Positions 55,128-64,000 of a stretch of 64,000 nucleotides of DNA are shown piece by piece. Location: positions 1,538,288 through 1,602,287 of the forward strand of contig NZ_CP010029.1 in the NCBI RefSeq assembly GCF_001656035.1, given 5' to 3'. Every line of letters begins with the position of its first letter. Position 1 is the stretch's first letter. The notes beneath the pieces were generated by a model. It saw only the letters and a program-made list of their open reading frames with translations. It was not told where the DNA came from and did not search any database. Both the position numbers and the translations under genes were made by a program. The DNA comes from Yersinia entomophaga. Its GTDB lineage: Bacteria > Pseudomonadota > Gammaproteobacteria > Enterobacterales > Enterobacteriaceae.

Positions 55128-56393
55128 TTAACCCGCCAAGTTAAATACGCCGAACATCAGCGTGGAAACCAGTGCAATGGTGAAGCCCACCAACGTTTCG
55201 TATGGCAACAGTTTCAAACGCTCATGCACCTGCATATTGACGCTGCCGCCGGTTGCATGGAAGAAACTGCCGTGTGGCATGTGATCCAGTACCGTCGCGC
55301 CAGCATGTACCATGGCTGCGCCAGCCAGTGCCGTTACGCCAAGATCCAACAATGTTGAACTGAATACCGCCGAAGCCACCGCGGTGCCCGCCGTGGTTGA
55401 CGCCGTTGCCATCGACATCAGCGCCCCGGAAATCGGCGCTAACAGATAAGCAGGCATACCTGATGCCGTTAATCCTTCGATCAGTACGTCTTTTAGGCCG
55501 GAATGAGCAATAATGCCCGCCAAAGTACCGGTTCCCAGCAGCATAATGGCAACCGGTGCCATGCGACTCAAACCGGAAATCATATAGCGGTTCGATTCGC
55601 GCCAGCGCCCCATGATCACCGCGCCAACCAAACCACCCAGAGGCAAAGCCAGCAACGGATCGATGGTAACACCCGCAATTGGGCGCAAAGCCAACAGCGC
55701 GATAGCCACTAATGGAGCCGAAATCGCAGCGGTAAAGGACGGAAGCTGGTTGGTTTCATGCACAATCAGCTCATCGGCGTTAACCTTGCTGCCTTTGTGT
55801 TTCAGATGCTTAGCTAAATAATAGGCCACAACCAGGCCAAACAAACCGGGGATAATGCCGGCGGCCATCAGAGAGGTCAGTGGCACATGGAAACTGTCTG
55901 CGGCCGCAATGGTATTTGGGTTCGGAGACATCACGTTACCCGCCTTACCGCCGCCAATCATCGCCAGCAGAATAGCCATTTTGGAAATATCGGCTCGATG
56001 AGCAATCGCCAGAGCAATAGGCGCAACGGTAATCACCGCTACATCAATAAATACGCCTACGGCGGTTAACAGCATAGTCGCTACCGCCAAAGCCAACAGC
56101 GCGCGCTTCTCACCCACTTTGCGCACAATTGTTTCTGCGATGGTATTTGCCGCGCCGGATTCAATTAACACTCCGGCAAGCACACCGGCCGCCAAAATAC
56201 GCAGCACCGCATTGGTAATGCCCTGAGCGCCGCTGATCATCAGGCTGACGGTTTGAATCAGATCCGCACCACCGACTAACCCACCGGCGAGCGCGCCAGC
56301 CATCATGCCGTAAACCGGCGGAACTTTACGTAATATCAGCACGATGGAGACAATAAGTGCCACCAGCGCGCCTAAAGCTGAAACCGTTGTCAT
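55128..56393 (-). CDS. GntP-family permease, probably for glycerate or a related sugar acid
   Basis: A 421-residue, roughly 12-span secondary transporter of the gluconate permease family. Family segments are GAQGITNAVLRILAAGVLAGVLIESG, GGGKAGNVMSPNPNTIAAA, and TASTTAGTAVAS. It is directly upstream of the glycerate kinase gene, which suggests it imports the kinase substrate (inference). Gluconate or other sugar acids are alternatives. Confidence 0.88.
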   Translation of the reverse strand: MTTVSALGALVALIVSIVLILRKVPPVYGMMAGALAGGLVGGADLIQTVSLMISGAQGITNAVLRILAAGVLAGVLIESGAANTIAETIVRKVGEKRALLALAVATMLLTAVGVFIDVAVITVAPIALAIAHRADISKMAILLAMIGGGKAGNVMSPNPNTIAAADSFHVPLTSLMAAGIIPGLFGLVVAYYLAKHLKHKGSKVNADELIVHETNQLPSFTAAISAPLVAIALLALRPIAGVTIDPLLALPLGGLVGAVIMGRWRESNRYMISGLSRMAPVAIMLLGTGTLAGIIAHSGLKDVLIEGLTASGMPAYLLAPISGALMSMATASTTAGTAVASAVFSSTLLDLGVTALAGAAMVHAGATVLDHMPHGSFFHATGGSVNMQVHERLKLLPYETLVGFTIALVSTLMFGVFNLAG

Positions 56394-56533
56394 GTTCTGC
56401 TCCCAGTGTACTTTCTAATTTTATTTTTCAGGGTAAGGAGCCGGCATTATGTAAACTTCACCGGAGAAAGGCATGGTAGGATTGACCAGAAAATAACTAG
56501 GATAAACGAGATGTAATTGTAGAAAGCCACAAA

Positions 56534-57661
56534 TCAGCCGTAGATTTGCAGACCGATATACAAGCGCAACAAAGAAGGTAACTGATTGATTTTTAAACCC
56601 GTTATTTCTTCTATTTTTTGCAGGCGATAGCGTAGGGTATTCACATGAATATGTAGCAGCCGGGCTGATTGAGACAGATCACAATTCTGATCAAAATACT
56701 GTTGCAGCGTCTGTCTTAGTACACCTTTACCATCCGCAGCGCAAAGCTGCGCCCAACTGGTGCCCAATTCCTCTGCCTGCCAAGTCCCCGCAAACTCCCC
56801 TAACAACGCCGGTAAAGAGTAATCGTTGTAATACAGCGTCTTATGCCTTAACCCCAGCCGTTCAGCCATTCCCTGCGCCGCACGAGCGGTGAGATAAGAG
56901 CGACGAATACCTTCAACGCCGGGGAATTGGCCACCGACAAAAATGCGCACATCGAAACGCGCCTGAAGCTGAGTCACAAAGGGCTGAAGCTGCTTATTTA
57001 AAGGACGCGACGGCTTATCTCCAGCAGCCAACGCCAGCGGTTTGAGCATCACTAATTGGTTAAAACCATTCATGCTAACCAGATGATCACGACCAGTCGC
57101 ATCCAGCACATCAATAAGCTGGCGCAGAGATTCATGATCTGGCTGATTCAGTTGGATAATCAGAGCGATGCGCGGCAAGGTTAAATTCAGCCCCAAATAG
57201 GCCGCCATTGAACCTATTGATGTGTCTTGCTGATACTCAGCCAATAATTGGCTGACTAACTCTTCCCGATAGCGTTTTTCCCACTGGGTTTGTTCCAGCA
57301 AGGCGGCCTGTTCCAGAATCAGCTCTGCAGCCATTCGCACTAACTCGGCATAAGCGCGAACCTGCGCCGGTTCACCAGAAATGCCAATGACGCCCACCAA
57401 CTGCTGGTGAAAAATAATCGGCAGGTTAATTCCGGGTTTGACTCCCTTCAACTTGGCAGCAGTAGCACAATCAATTTCTACCACTCGATTTTCCATTAAA
57501 GCCAGCACCGCCCCCTCATGGCGCTGATTAAGGCGCAGCGGATCTCCAGAGGCAATAATAATTCCCTTATCATTCATGACATTAACCGAGTACTGGATGA
57601 TACTCATGGCTCGCTGAACAATCTGCCGGGCGGTGGTTTCTTCAAGATGGTTTTGACGCAT
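56534..57661 (-). CDS. cdaR: CdaR-like sugar-diacid/glycerate transcriptional regulator
   Basis: A 375-residue regulator. The N-terminal diacid-recognition domain is seen as ARQIVQRAMSIIQYSVNVMND and GVIGISGEPAQVR. A GGDEF-like middle precedes a C-terminal PucR/CdaR-type HTH (SQSARLLHIHVNTLRYRLQKIEEITGL). E. coli CdaR (SdaR) activates gar, gud and glycerate genes on D-glycerate. The ATG at 57661 follows AGGAAG; the frame extends to 57703 without support. It lies upstream of the permease and kinase on the same strand, separated by 140 bp. Confidence 0.88.
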   Translation of the reverse strand: MRQNHLEETTARQIVQRAMSIIQYSVNVMNDKGIIIASGDPLRLNQRHEGAVLALMENRVVEIDCATAAKLKGVKPGINLPIIFHQQLVGVIGISGEPAQVRAYAELVRMAAELILEQAALLEQTQWEKRYREELVSQLLAEYQQDTSIGSMAAYLGLNLTLPRIALIIQLNQPDHESLRQLIDVLDATGRDHLVSMNGFNQLVMLKPLALAAGDKPSRPLNKQLQPFVTQLQARFDVRIFVGGQFPGVEGIRRSYLTARAAQGMAERLGLRHKTLYYNDYSLPALLGEFAGTWQAEELGTSWAQLCAADGKGVLRQTLQQYFDQNCDLSQSARLLHIHVNTLRYRLQKIEEITGLKINQLPSLLRLYIGLQIYG

Positions 57662-57843
57662 GGGCTTCCTGTCTGGAAACGCTGGAGAATTAAGGGAAAA
57701 CAAGTATTACGATAGTGTACGGAAATCCAAACGCCGTTACCGATAGGCGTCTCAAAAAACCGAATATTGAAATGAACGGATGGCAGTTAAAAGCTAATTC
57801 GGAAGAAAATCATATAAAAAATATTGATGAAAACCAGAAAAGC

Positions 57844-57873
57844 AAAAGGGCGATAAATAATTATCGCCCTTTT
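57844..57873. terminator. Terminator of rpoH
   Basis: AAAAGGGCGATAA (57844-57856) pairs with TTATCGCCCTTTT (57861-57873), a 13-bp perfect stem with a 4-nt loop. T-rich flanks are on both sides, so it can stop transcription from either direction. Confidence 0.88.
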
Positions 57874-57896
57874 CTGTCTTTACGCGGATGTTGCTC

Positions 57897-58754
57897 TTAG
57901 GCTTCGATAGCCATGCGTAACTTTTTCATCGCGTTCTTTTCAAGCTGACGAACGCGTTCTGCAGAAACGCCGTACTTATCGGCCAACTCCTGCAAAGTAG
58001 ATTTGTTGTCATCATCCAGCCAACGGGCACGAATAATATGCTGGCTACGCTCGTCCAGACCTTCCAACGCATAGGTCAGTTTGTCCGCTGCGTGGCTTTC
58101 CCAGTTATCTTCTTCAATACCATCGGCAAAATCAGAAGTTTTATCCTGCAAATACAGAACGGGAGCCATAGACTGACCGTCGCGTACTTCATCGTCCGGA
58201 GTTGGGTCAAAAGTCATATCCTGCGCGGACATGCGAGATTCCATTTCACGAACGTCTTTGCTGGTCACACCCAGCTCTTTGGCAACCATTTCAACTTCTT
58301 CCTGATTAAACCAACCTAAACGCTGTTTGGTTTTACGCAGGTTAAAGAACAGCTTACGCTGTGCTTTGGTGGTTGCGACTTTGACAATACGCCAGTTGCG
58401 CAGAACATATTCATGAATTTCTGCTTTGATCCAGTGTACCGCGAAGGACACCAGACGCACCCCAACTTCCGGGTTGAACCGACGAACTGCTTTCATCAAG
58501 CCAATATTACCTTCCTGAATCAGGTCAGCCTGTGGCAGACCGTAGCCAGAATAGTTACGGGCAACATGAGCAACAAAGCGCAGGTGAGACAGGATTAGCT
58601 GTTTAGCCGCCTCCAGATCGCCCTGGTAATGCAGCCGTTCAGCCAACTCACGCTCTTCCTCTGCTGTCAGCATAGGATAGGTATTGGCAGCCCGAATATA
58701 GGCTTCCAGACTACCTTGCGGTACTAAGGCTAAAGTTTGCATTTCTTTGGTCAT
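57897..58754 (-). CDS. rpoH: RNA polymerase heat-shock sigma factor RpoH (sigma-32)
   Basis: A 285-residue sigma factor for heat-shock genes. Region 2 contains [45 protein letters not shown]. The RpoH box [16 protein letters not shown] follows, and region 4 ends with [28 protein letters not shown]. coli RpoH is 284 residues. In E. coli an mRNA thermometer in the 5' region controls translation; the same is likely but not shown here. It lies 294 bp downstream of ftsX in the same direction. Confidence 0.97.
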   Translation of the reverse strand: MTKEMQTLALVPQGSLEAYIRAANTYPMLTAEEERELAERLHYQGDLEAAKQLILSHLRFVAHVARNYSGYGLPQADLIQEGNIGLMKAVRRFNPEVGVRLVSFAVHWIKAEIHEYVLRNWRIVKVATTKAQRKLFFNLRKTKQRLGWFNQEEVEMVAKELGVTSKDVREMESRMSAQDMTFDPTPDDEVRDGQSMAPVLYLQDKTSDFADGIEEDNWESHAADKLTYALEGLDERSQHIIRARWLDDDNKSTLQELADKYGVSAERVRQLEKNAMKKLRMAIEA

Positions 58755-59048
58755 TTAAACCCTCTCATAGCATGTGCAGATCGTGCATAAACTCTCGGCG
58801 CGCATATTTTAGCATCCGGATAACCAGATTCAAGCACCGGGCACCTTATCATTTCACTGTGCTCTTCGACCGACTAACGCCACAAAAGTTCAATATAGAT
58901 CACAGTTTCAACGCTGGATCCTAGCCGATAACCTGTGGATCTTACCAGTAGTTATTGCCTGGAAATTTGTAGAAATGGCGGTAGTCACGATGATTATGCT
59001 TCCCCTGCTTAATCGGAAACCGCAGGGGAAGAGTATAGCAAAAATTGC
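58755..59048. promoter_or_regulatory. ftsX-rpoH spacer
   Basis: A 294-bp spacer expected to hold the several rpoH promoters and the ftsX 3' end. It contains a CRP-like half region (ATAGATCACAGT at about 58894). I cannot assign individual promoters from sequence alone. No RNA gene or ORF with support is seen. Confidence 0.45.
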
Positions 59049-60002
59049 TTATTGCGGTGTAAATCGGCGTAAATGTTGAACAGTTGCCAGCCAGGCGGCG
59101 ATCCAGCCGATCATGGCAGAAATCAGCACCAGCAGCAGGGATTCATCCCAGCTCAGTCCGTGCAGAGAGAAACTGGTACCGAATACCGTCGCTACCTGCG
59201 CCACTACCGAACCCAACTTCCACACCAGTGCTTCCGACAGAATTAGCGATAGAACTGCACCACCCAGACCTAGCATCGCGCCACCGTTCAGGAATGGCCG
59301 CAGAATAAAGCCATCTGTGGCACCAATCAGTTTCATCACATTGATAGTGTCGCGACGACTGAAAATGCTCAATCGCACGCTGTTACCGATAACCAGGAAC
59401 ACCGCAACGACCATCAACACGCCGATCATCGCCGCCACTTGCCCAACCAGGCCGGTCAACGCCGCCAGTCTTGCAAACCAGCTATCGTCCATACGAACTT
59501 CTGCCACACCTTCAACCTTGGTGACACGATCCCGCAGGGTATCCAGCGTTTCAGAGCTTTGGAAACTCATTTGCGGCGTGATGATCGCCACCGCTGGCAG
59601 CGGATTCTCTTCCAGCATATCCAGCGCACCGCCGAAACCTGACCAGTTGCGGAACTCACCCATCGCTTCTTCCCGCGACAGATAATTCACTTTTTCCACG
59701 CCGGCTTCTGCTTTCAATGCGGTTACCACATTTTCCGCAGCGTTATCGTCAAGAGACTTATCCAGATACACCGTAAGCTGTGGCGTCGGGTACCACTGTT
59801 CAGCGGCGGTGCTGACGTTCTTCCAAACGATATAGCATACACTCGGCAACGTCAGAGAAATGGCGATCACCATGACCGTCAGCAGGGTAGCCAGAGGCTG
59901 GCGCATCATATCGGCCAACGCATTGACCCATGAATAACGCCACTGTTCGCGCCAGCCGCCTTTCAACGCTTTGGTTTTTGCTTTCTTTGCATTATTCGCC
60001 AT
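59049..60002 (-). CDS. ftsX: Cell-division ABC transporter permease FtsX
   Basis: A 317-residue membrane protein with four spans and a large periplasmic domain (about 65-190) that in E. coli recruits EnvC to activate septal amidases. It has the N-terminal [33 protein letters not shown], and [20 protein letters not shown] before the third helix. Its start overlaps ftsE by 11 nt. It forms ftsYEX with ftsE and ftsY. Confidence 0.95.
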   Translation of the reverse strand: MANNAKKAKTKALKGGWREQWRYSWVNALADMMRQPLATLLTVMVIAISLTLPSVCYIVWKNVSTAAEQWYPTPQLTVYLDKSLDDNAAENVVTALKAEAGVEKVNYLSREEAMGEFRNWSGFGGALDMLEENPLPAVAIITPQMSFQSSETLDTLRDRVTKVEGVAEVRMDDSWFARLAALTGLVGQVAAMIGVLMVVAVFLVIGNSVRLSIFSRRDTINVMKLIGATDGFILRPFLNGGAMLGLGGAVLSLILSEALVWKLGSVVAQVATVFGTSFSLHGLSWDESLLLVLISAMIGWIAAWLATVQHLRRFTPQ

Positions 60003-60660
60003 GACGCGCTCCTGACATTCTTCCCTGACTGAGCGTTAGAATCGGGTAACGACGCCGCGCAATCAGCGAAGTATCGTGGGTGGCCATCAAAACGGTCACG
60101 CCAACACGGTTAAACTCTTCAAACAGGCGCAAAATACCTTCCGACAGGGCTTCATCGAGGTTACCGGTAGGCTCATCCGCCAGCAATACCGCCGGCTTAT
60201 TCACTACCGCACGGGCAATACCAACCCGCTGCTGTTCCCCGCCAGAAAGCTGGATCGGGAAGTTTTTCGCTTTATCCAATAAGCCGACTTTATCCAACGC
60301 CGCCGATACCCGACGACGGATATCTTCGGTACTGGCACCGGCAATAATCAACGGCATCGCGACATTGTCATACACGGTTCGATCCAGCAGCAAATGGTGA
60401 TCCTGAAAGATCATCCCGATCTGGCGACGCAGAAAAGGAACCTCGCGGTTTTTCAACCGGCTGATATCGTGGCCGCCAAACCAAATGTGGCCGGCACTAG
60501 GCCGTTCGATGCCACAAATCAGTTTGAGCAGCGTACTTTTCCCAGCGCCGGAGTGGCCGGTCAAAAACGCCATTTCCGCCGGGCGTAGATGAAAATCTAC
60601 CCCTTGCAGCGCTTGTCGGCCGCCCAGATAAGCTTTACTGACCTGTTCAAAGCGAATCAT
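59992..60660 (-). CDS. ftsE: Cell-division ATP-binding protein FtsE
   Basis: A 222-residue ABC ATPase. Walker [10 protein letters not shown], signature [15 protein letters not shown] and Walker [13 protein letters not shown] are intact. With FtsX it controls peptidoglycan hydrolysis at the septum. It starts 5 bp after the ftsY stop. Confidence 0.97.
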   Translation of the reverse strand: MIRFEQVSKAYLGGRQALQGVDFHLRPAEMAFLTGHSGAGKSTLLKLICGIERPSAGHIWFGGHDISRLKNREVPFLRRQIGMIFQDHHLLLDRTVYDNVAMPLIIAGASTEDIRRRVSAALDKVGLLDKAKNFPIQLSGGEQQRVGIARAVVNKPAVLLADEPTGNLDEALSEGILRLFEEFNRVGVTVLMATHDTSLIARRRYPILTLSQGRMSGARHGE

Positions 60661-60665
60661 CCGTA

Positions 60666-62369
<1,704 letters not shown>

Positions 62370-62593
62370 TTGCGACTACACTCCTCGCGGTTAAATCATG
62401 GCTTACATAAATAAGATAATAGCTCGCCAGTCTATCACTTTCCCCCGAGCAGCAACACGCGCACGATGCTGCTTTCCGTTGTGAATTCAATCAACAAAGC
62501 ATTAACGTTTCCCCTCACTGCGCACATCGGTAGAATAGCGGCTATATCTTCTATTCAGCGCCGTCAAAATGGCCACATTTCAAGCAGCGAGCT

Positions 62594-63211
62594 ATGGCAA
62601 AAAAACCACAACAACAATCCTTCGGGCAGATTCGTATTATTGGCGGAAAGTGGCGTGGCCGGAAGTTACCGGTTCCCGATAGCCCAGGCTTACGACCAAC
62701 GACCGATCGAGTGCGGGAAACCCTGTTTAACTGGCTGGCACCGATGATTCAGGGCGCTCGCTGCCTAGATTGTTTTGCCGGCAGCGGCGCTCTTGGTCTG
62801 GAAGCGCTGTCTCGCTATGCTGGAGAAACCGTGTTGCTGGAATACGAGCGCAATGTGGCACGCCAGCTCACTAGTAATCTGGCTTTGCTAAACGCAGAAA
62901 ATGGGCAAGTGGTGAATACCAACGCCCTGCAATGGTTGGCGCAACCGGGTAAACCTTTCGATTTGGTGTTTCTCGATCCGCCGTTCCGTAAAGGTTTGCT
63001 GGCAGAAACCGTCAACCTGCTAGAGCAGCAAGGCTGGCTGACCGATGAAGCCTGGATTTACGTAGAGGCCGAAGCGGAAAGCGCGGCCGCAGACGTACCG
63101 GCCAATTGGCAATTACACCGTGAAAAGGTCGCGGGGCAAGTCGCCTATCGCCTGTATATTCGTCACCATGCTGCGTCTGACGCAGCGCAGGAGCCAGAGA
63201 ATGTTGATTAA
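62594..63211 (+). CDS. rsmD: 16S rRNA m2G966 methyltransferase RsmD
   Basis: A 205-residue SAM-dependent methyltransferase modifying G966 of 16S rRNA on the 30S subunit. The fold motifs are IIGGKWRGRKL, RPTTDRVRETLFNWL, motif I DCFAGSGALGLEALSR and catalytic LDPPF. It is divergent from ftsY over 224 bp. Its last 11 bases overlap the yhhL start. Confidence 0.96.
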   Translation: MAKKPQQQSFGQIRIIGGKWRGRKLPVPDSPGLRPTTDRVRETLFNWLAPMIQGARCLDCFAGSGALGLEALSRYAGETVLLEYERNVARQLTSNLALLNAENGQVVNTNALQWLAQPGKPFDLVFLDPPFRKGLLAETVNLLEQQGWLTDEAWIYVEAEAESAAADVPANWQLHREKVAGQVAYRLYIRHHAASDAAQEPENVD

Positions 63212-63473
63212 TTTCGGTCGTTTACTGATGCTGGGCGTATGGGCTTTTCTGATCCTGAACCTGATCCAGCCATTCCCTAGTCCGTTGAAATATTTTGTGA
63301 ATGTCGCGATGATTTTTATGGTGCTGATGCATGGTTTACAGCTCACGCTGCTGAAATCAACTCAGCCTAAGGATCAACCGATTAGCGGCTGGCAGCAGGT
63401 CAAAATCTTTATCTTTGGTGTTTTTGAACTGTTGGCGTGGCAGAAAAAACAGCCGCCAATGCCGAAAAAGTAA
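63201..63473 (+). CDS. yhhL: DUF1145 inner-membrane protein YhhL
   Basis: A 90-residue protein with two or three short membrane helices (FGRLLMLGVWAFLILNLIQPF, NVAMIFMVLMHGLQLTLL). The ATG at 63201 lies in the rsmD 3' end and gives the E. coli YhhL length. The frame runs back to 63120 without support. Function unknown. Confidence 0.88.
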   Translation: MLINFGRLLMLGVWAFLILNLIQPFPSPLKYFVNVAMIFMVLMHGLQLTLLKSTQPKDQPISGWQQVKIFIFGVFELLAWQKKQPPMPKK

Positions 63474-63505
63474 TTTCCATCCCTACGTACTTTTCCAAGC
63501 CAAAG

Positions 63506-63871
63506 CTATTTGGCTGGCTGAACGGCGGTAAAATCAATATAGCGGGTGCCTTGTAAACGCAGGGTGCCCTGCATACCGATATTAATTTGTTGATATTCCT
63601 GACGAGGCAAAACAATATTAATTTCACTGCCGCTCAGGAGCGGGCGAAAAGTCACTTCATAGCGTTTATCTTCCGCCACAATTTCTTCCCGCTGACGTGA
63701 ACGACGATTCGGCGCTAAAACCTCACGTTTATTACTAACCTCAACCTGCAGGCTGCGCATTGGAGCTTTATCATTCTCTGCATCCAGCCGGCGTTTTTGC
63801 CAATACTGGCGCGTGGCTAAAATAACAATCAGTGCCACAACCACAATAAAAATCAGCGGTGGTTTGCTCAT
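63506..63871 (-). CDS. yhhM: DUF2500 membrane-anchored protein YhhM
   Basis: A 121-residue protein with an N-terminal anchor (PLIFIVVVALIVILATRQYW) and a basic, beta-strand-rich body ending FTAVQPAK. E. coli yhhM, beside yhhL, matches in size and position. Function unknown. It is convergent with yhhL, 32 bp away. Confidence 0.87.
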   Translation of the reverse strand: MSKPPLIFIVVVALIVILATRQYWQKRRLDAENDKAPMRSLQVEVSNKREVLAPNRRSRQREEIVAEDKRYEVTFRPLLSGSEINIVLPRQEYQQINIGMQGTLRLQGTRYIDFTAVQPAK

Positions 63872-63911
63872 GAATTACACCTAATAAATAAAGCTGTCGC
63901 CGTTATCAGAT

Positions 63912-64000
63912 TCAGGGCTTATTGCCCGGTAAATAAGGGAAGTTCATCACGTTGGCTCCCAAATCAGAGATACGCGCGCTACCTTTTTCGGTCACGACAT
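63912..64000 (-). CDS. 3' end of an unrecognised CDS cut by the window edge
   Basis: On the minus strand an open frame enters from beyond base 64000 and stops at TGA 63912-63914. It encodes at least 28 residues, ending GANVMNFPYLPGNKP. I do not recognise the family from this tail. The stop lies 40 bp upstream of the yhhM start on the same strand, so the two could be cotranscribed. Confidence 0.5.
   Translation of the reverse strand, partial: VVTEKGSARISDLGANVMNFPYLPGNKP

Overview
The window is chromosomal DNA of an enterobacterium of the Yersinia type (Yersiniaceae; genus inferred from protein similarity and gene order, not proven). The conserved E. coli-like blocks are trkH-hemG-rrn, pepQ-yigZ, fadBA, fre-ubiD-rfaH-tat-ubi-rmuC-udp, metE/metR-yigM, ugp, liv, and rpoH-ftsXEY-rsmD. 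They are stitched together in an order different from E. coli, with hemB placed between rfaH and tatD.

Layout. 1-3.5 kb: minus-strand rRNA operon (5' part of 23S, tRNA-Glu, complete 16S, leader, P2 and P1 promoters). 3.5-7.6 kb: hemG, trkH, yigZ, pepQ. 7.9-11.3 kb: fatty-acid beta-oxidation operon fadBA behind a FadR operator. 11.4-13.7 kb: fre, ubiD. 13.8-15.8 kb: an insertion relative to E. coli carrying an exported catalase-like haem protein and the dipeptidase pepE. 16-29.6 kb: rfaH, hemB, tatD, tatCBA, ubiB-ubiJ-ubiE, rmuC, a DedA protein, a CstA-family transporter with LytTR-type promoter repeats, a tyrosine phosphatase and udp. 29.9-37.5 kb: dienelactone hydrolase, metE/metR, yigM, a Gln-rich exported protein, an AEC transporter and ugpQ. 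37.5-41.7 kb: ugpCEAB with a PhoB box array. 42.2-48.2 kb: an AT-rich six-gene alternate (CS1/alpha-type) chaperone-usher fimbrial operon. 48.2-53.2 kb: livKHMGF. 53.6-57.7 kb: panM, then a glycerate module (kinase, GntP-type permease, CdaR-like regulator) where E. coli has livJ. 57.9-64 kb: rpoH, ftsXEY, rsmD, yhhL, yhhM and a cut gene at the edge.

Most of the window is core metabolism and envelope function: quinone synthesis (ubiB, ubiD, ubiE, ubiJ), haem synthesis (hemB, hemG), Tat export, phosphodiester scavenging under phosphate starvation (ugp), branched-chain amino-acid uptake, cell division and membrane targeting (ftsEXY), and heat-shock control (rpoH). The accessory parts are the fimbrial operon, the catalase/pepE pair, the CstA-like transporter and the glycerate module.

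The most notable observations are: a HemB whose zinc cysteines are replaced by aspartates; a 15-bp in-frame tandem repeat that multiplies start codons at the 5' end of ubiJ; a 19-copy hexanucleotide repeat in ftsY; a two-chaperone, two-minor-subunit CS1-type fimbrial operon with a mini leader ORF and an intercistronic hairpin; BtsR-like direct repeats before the CstA-family gene; a phased PhoB box array; and a possible unannotated 44-residue ORF after metE. I found no CRISPR array, insertion sequence, prophage or toxin-antitoxin locus.
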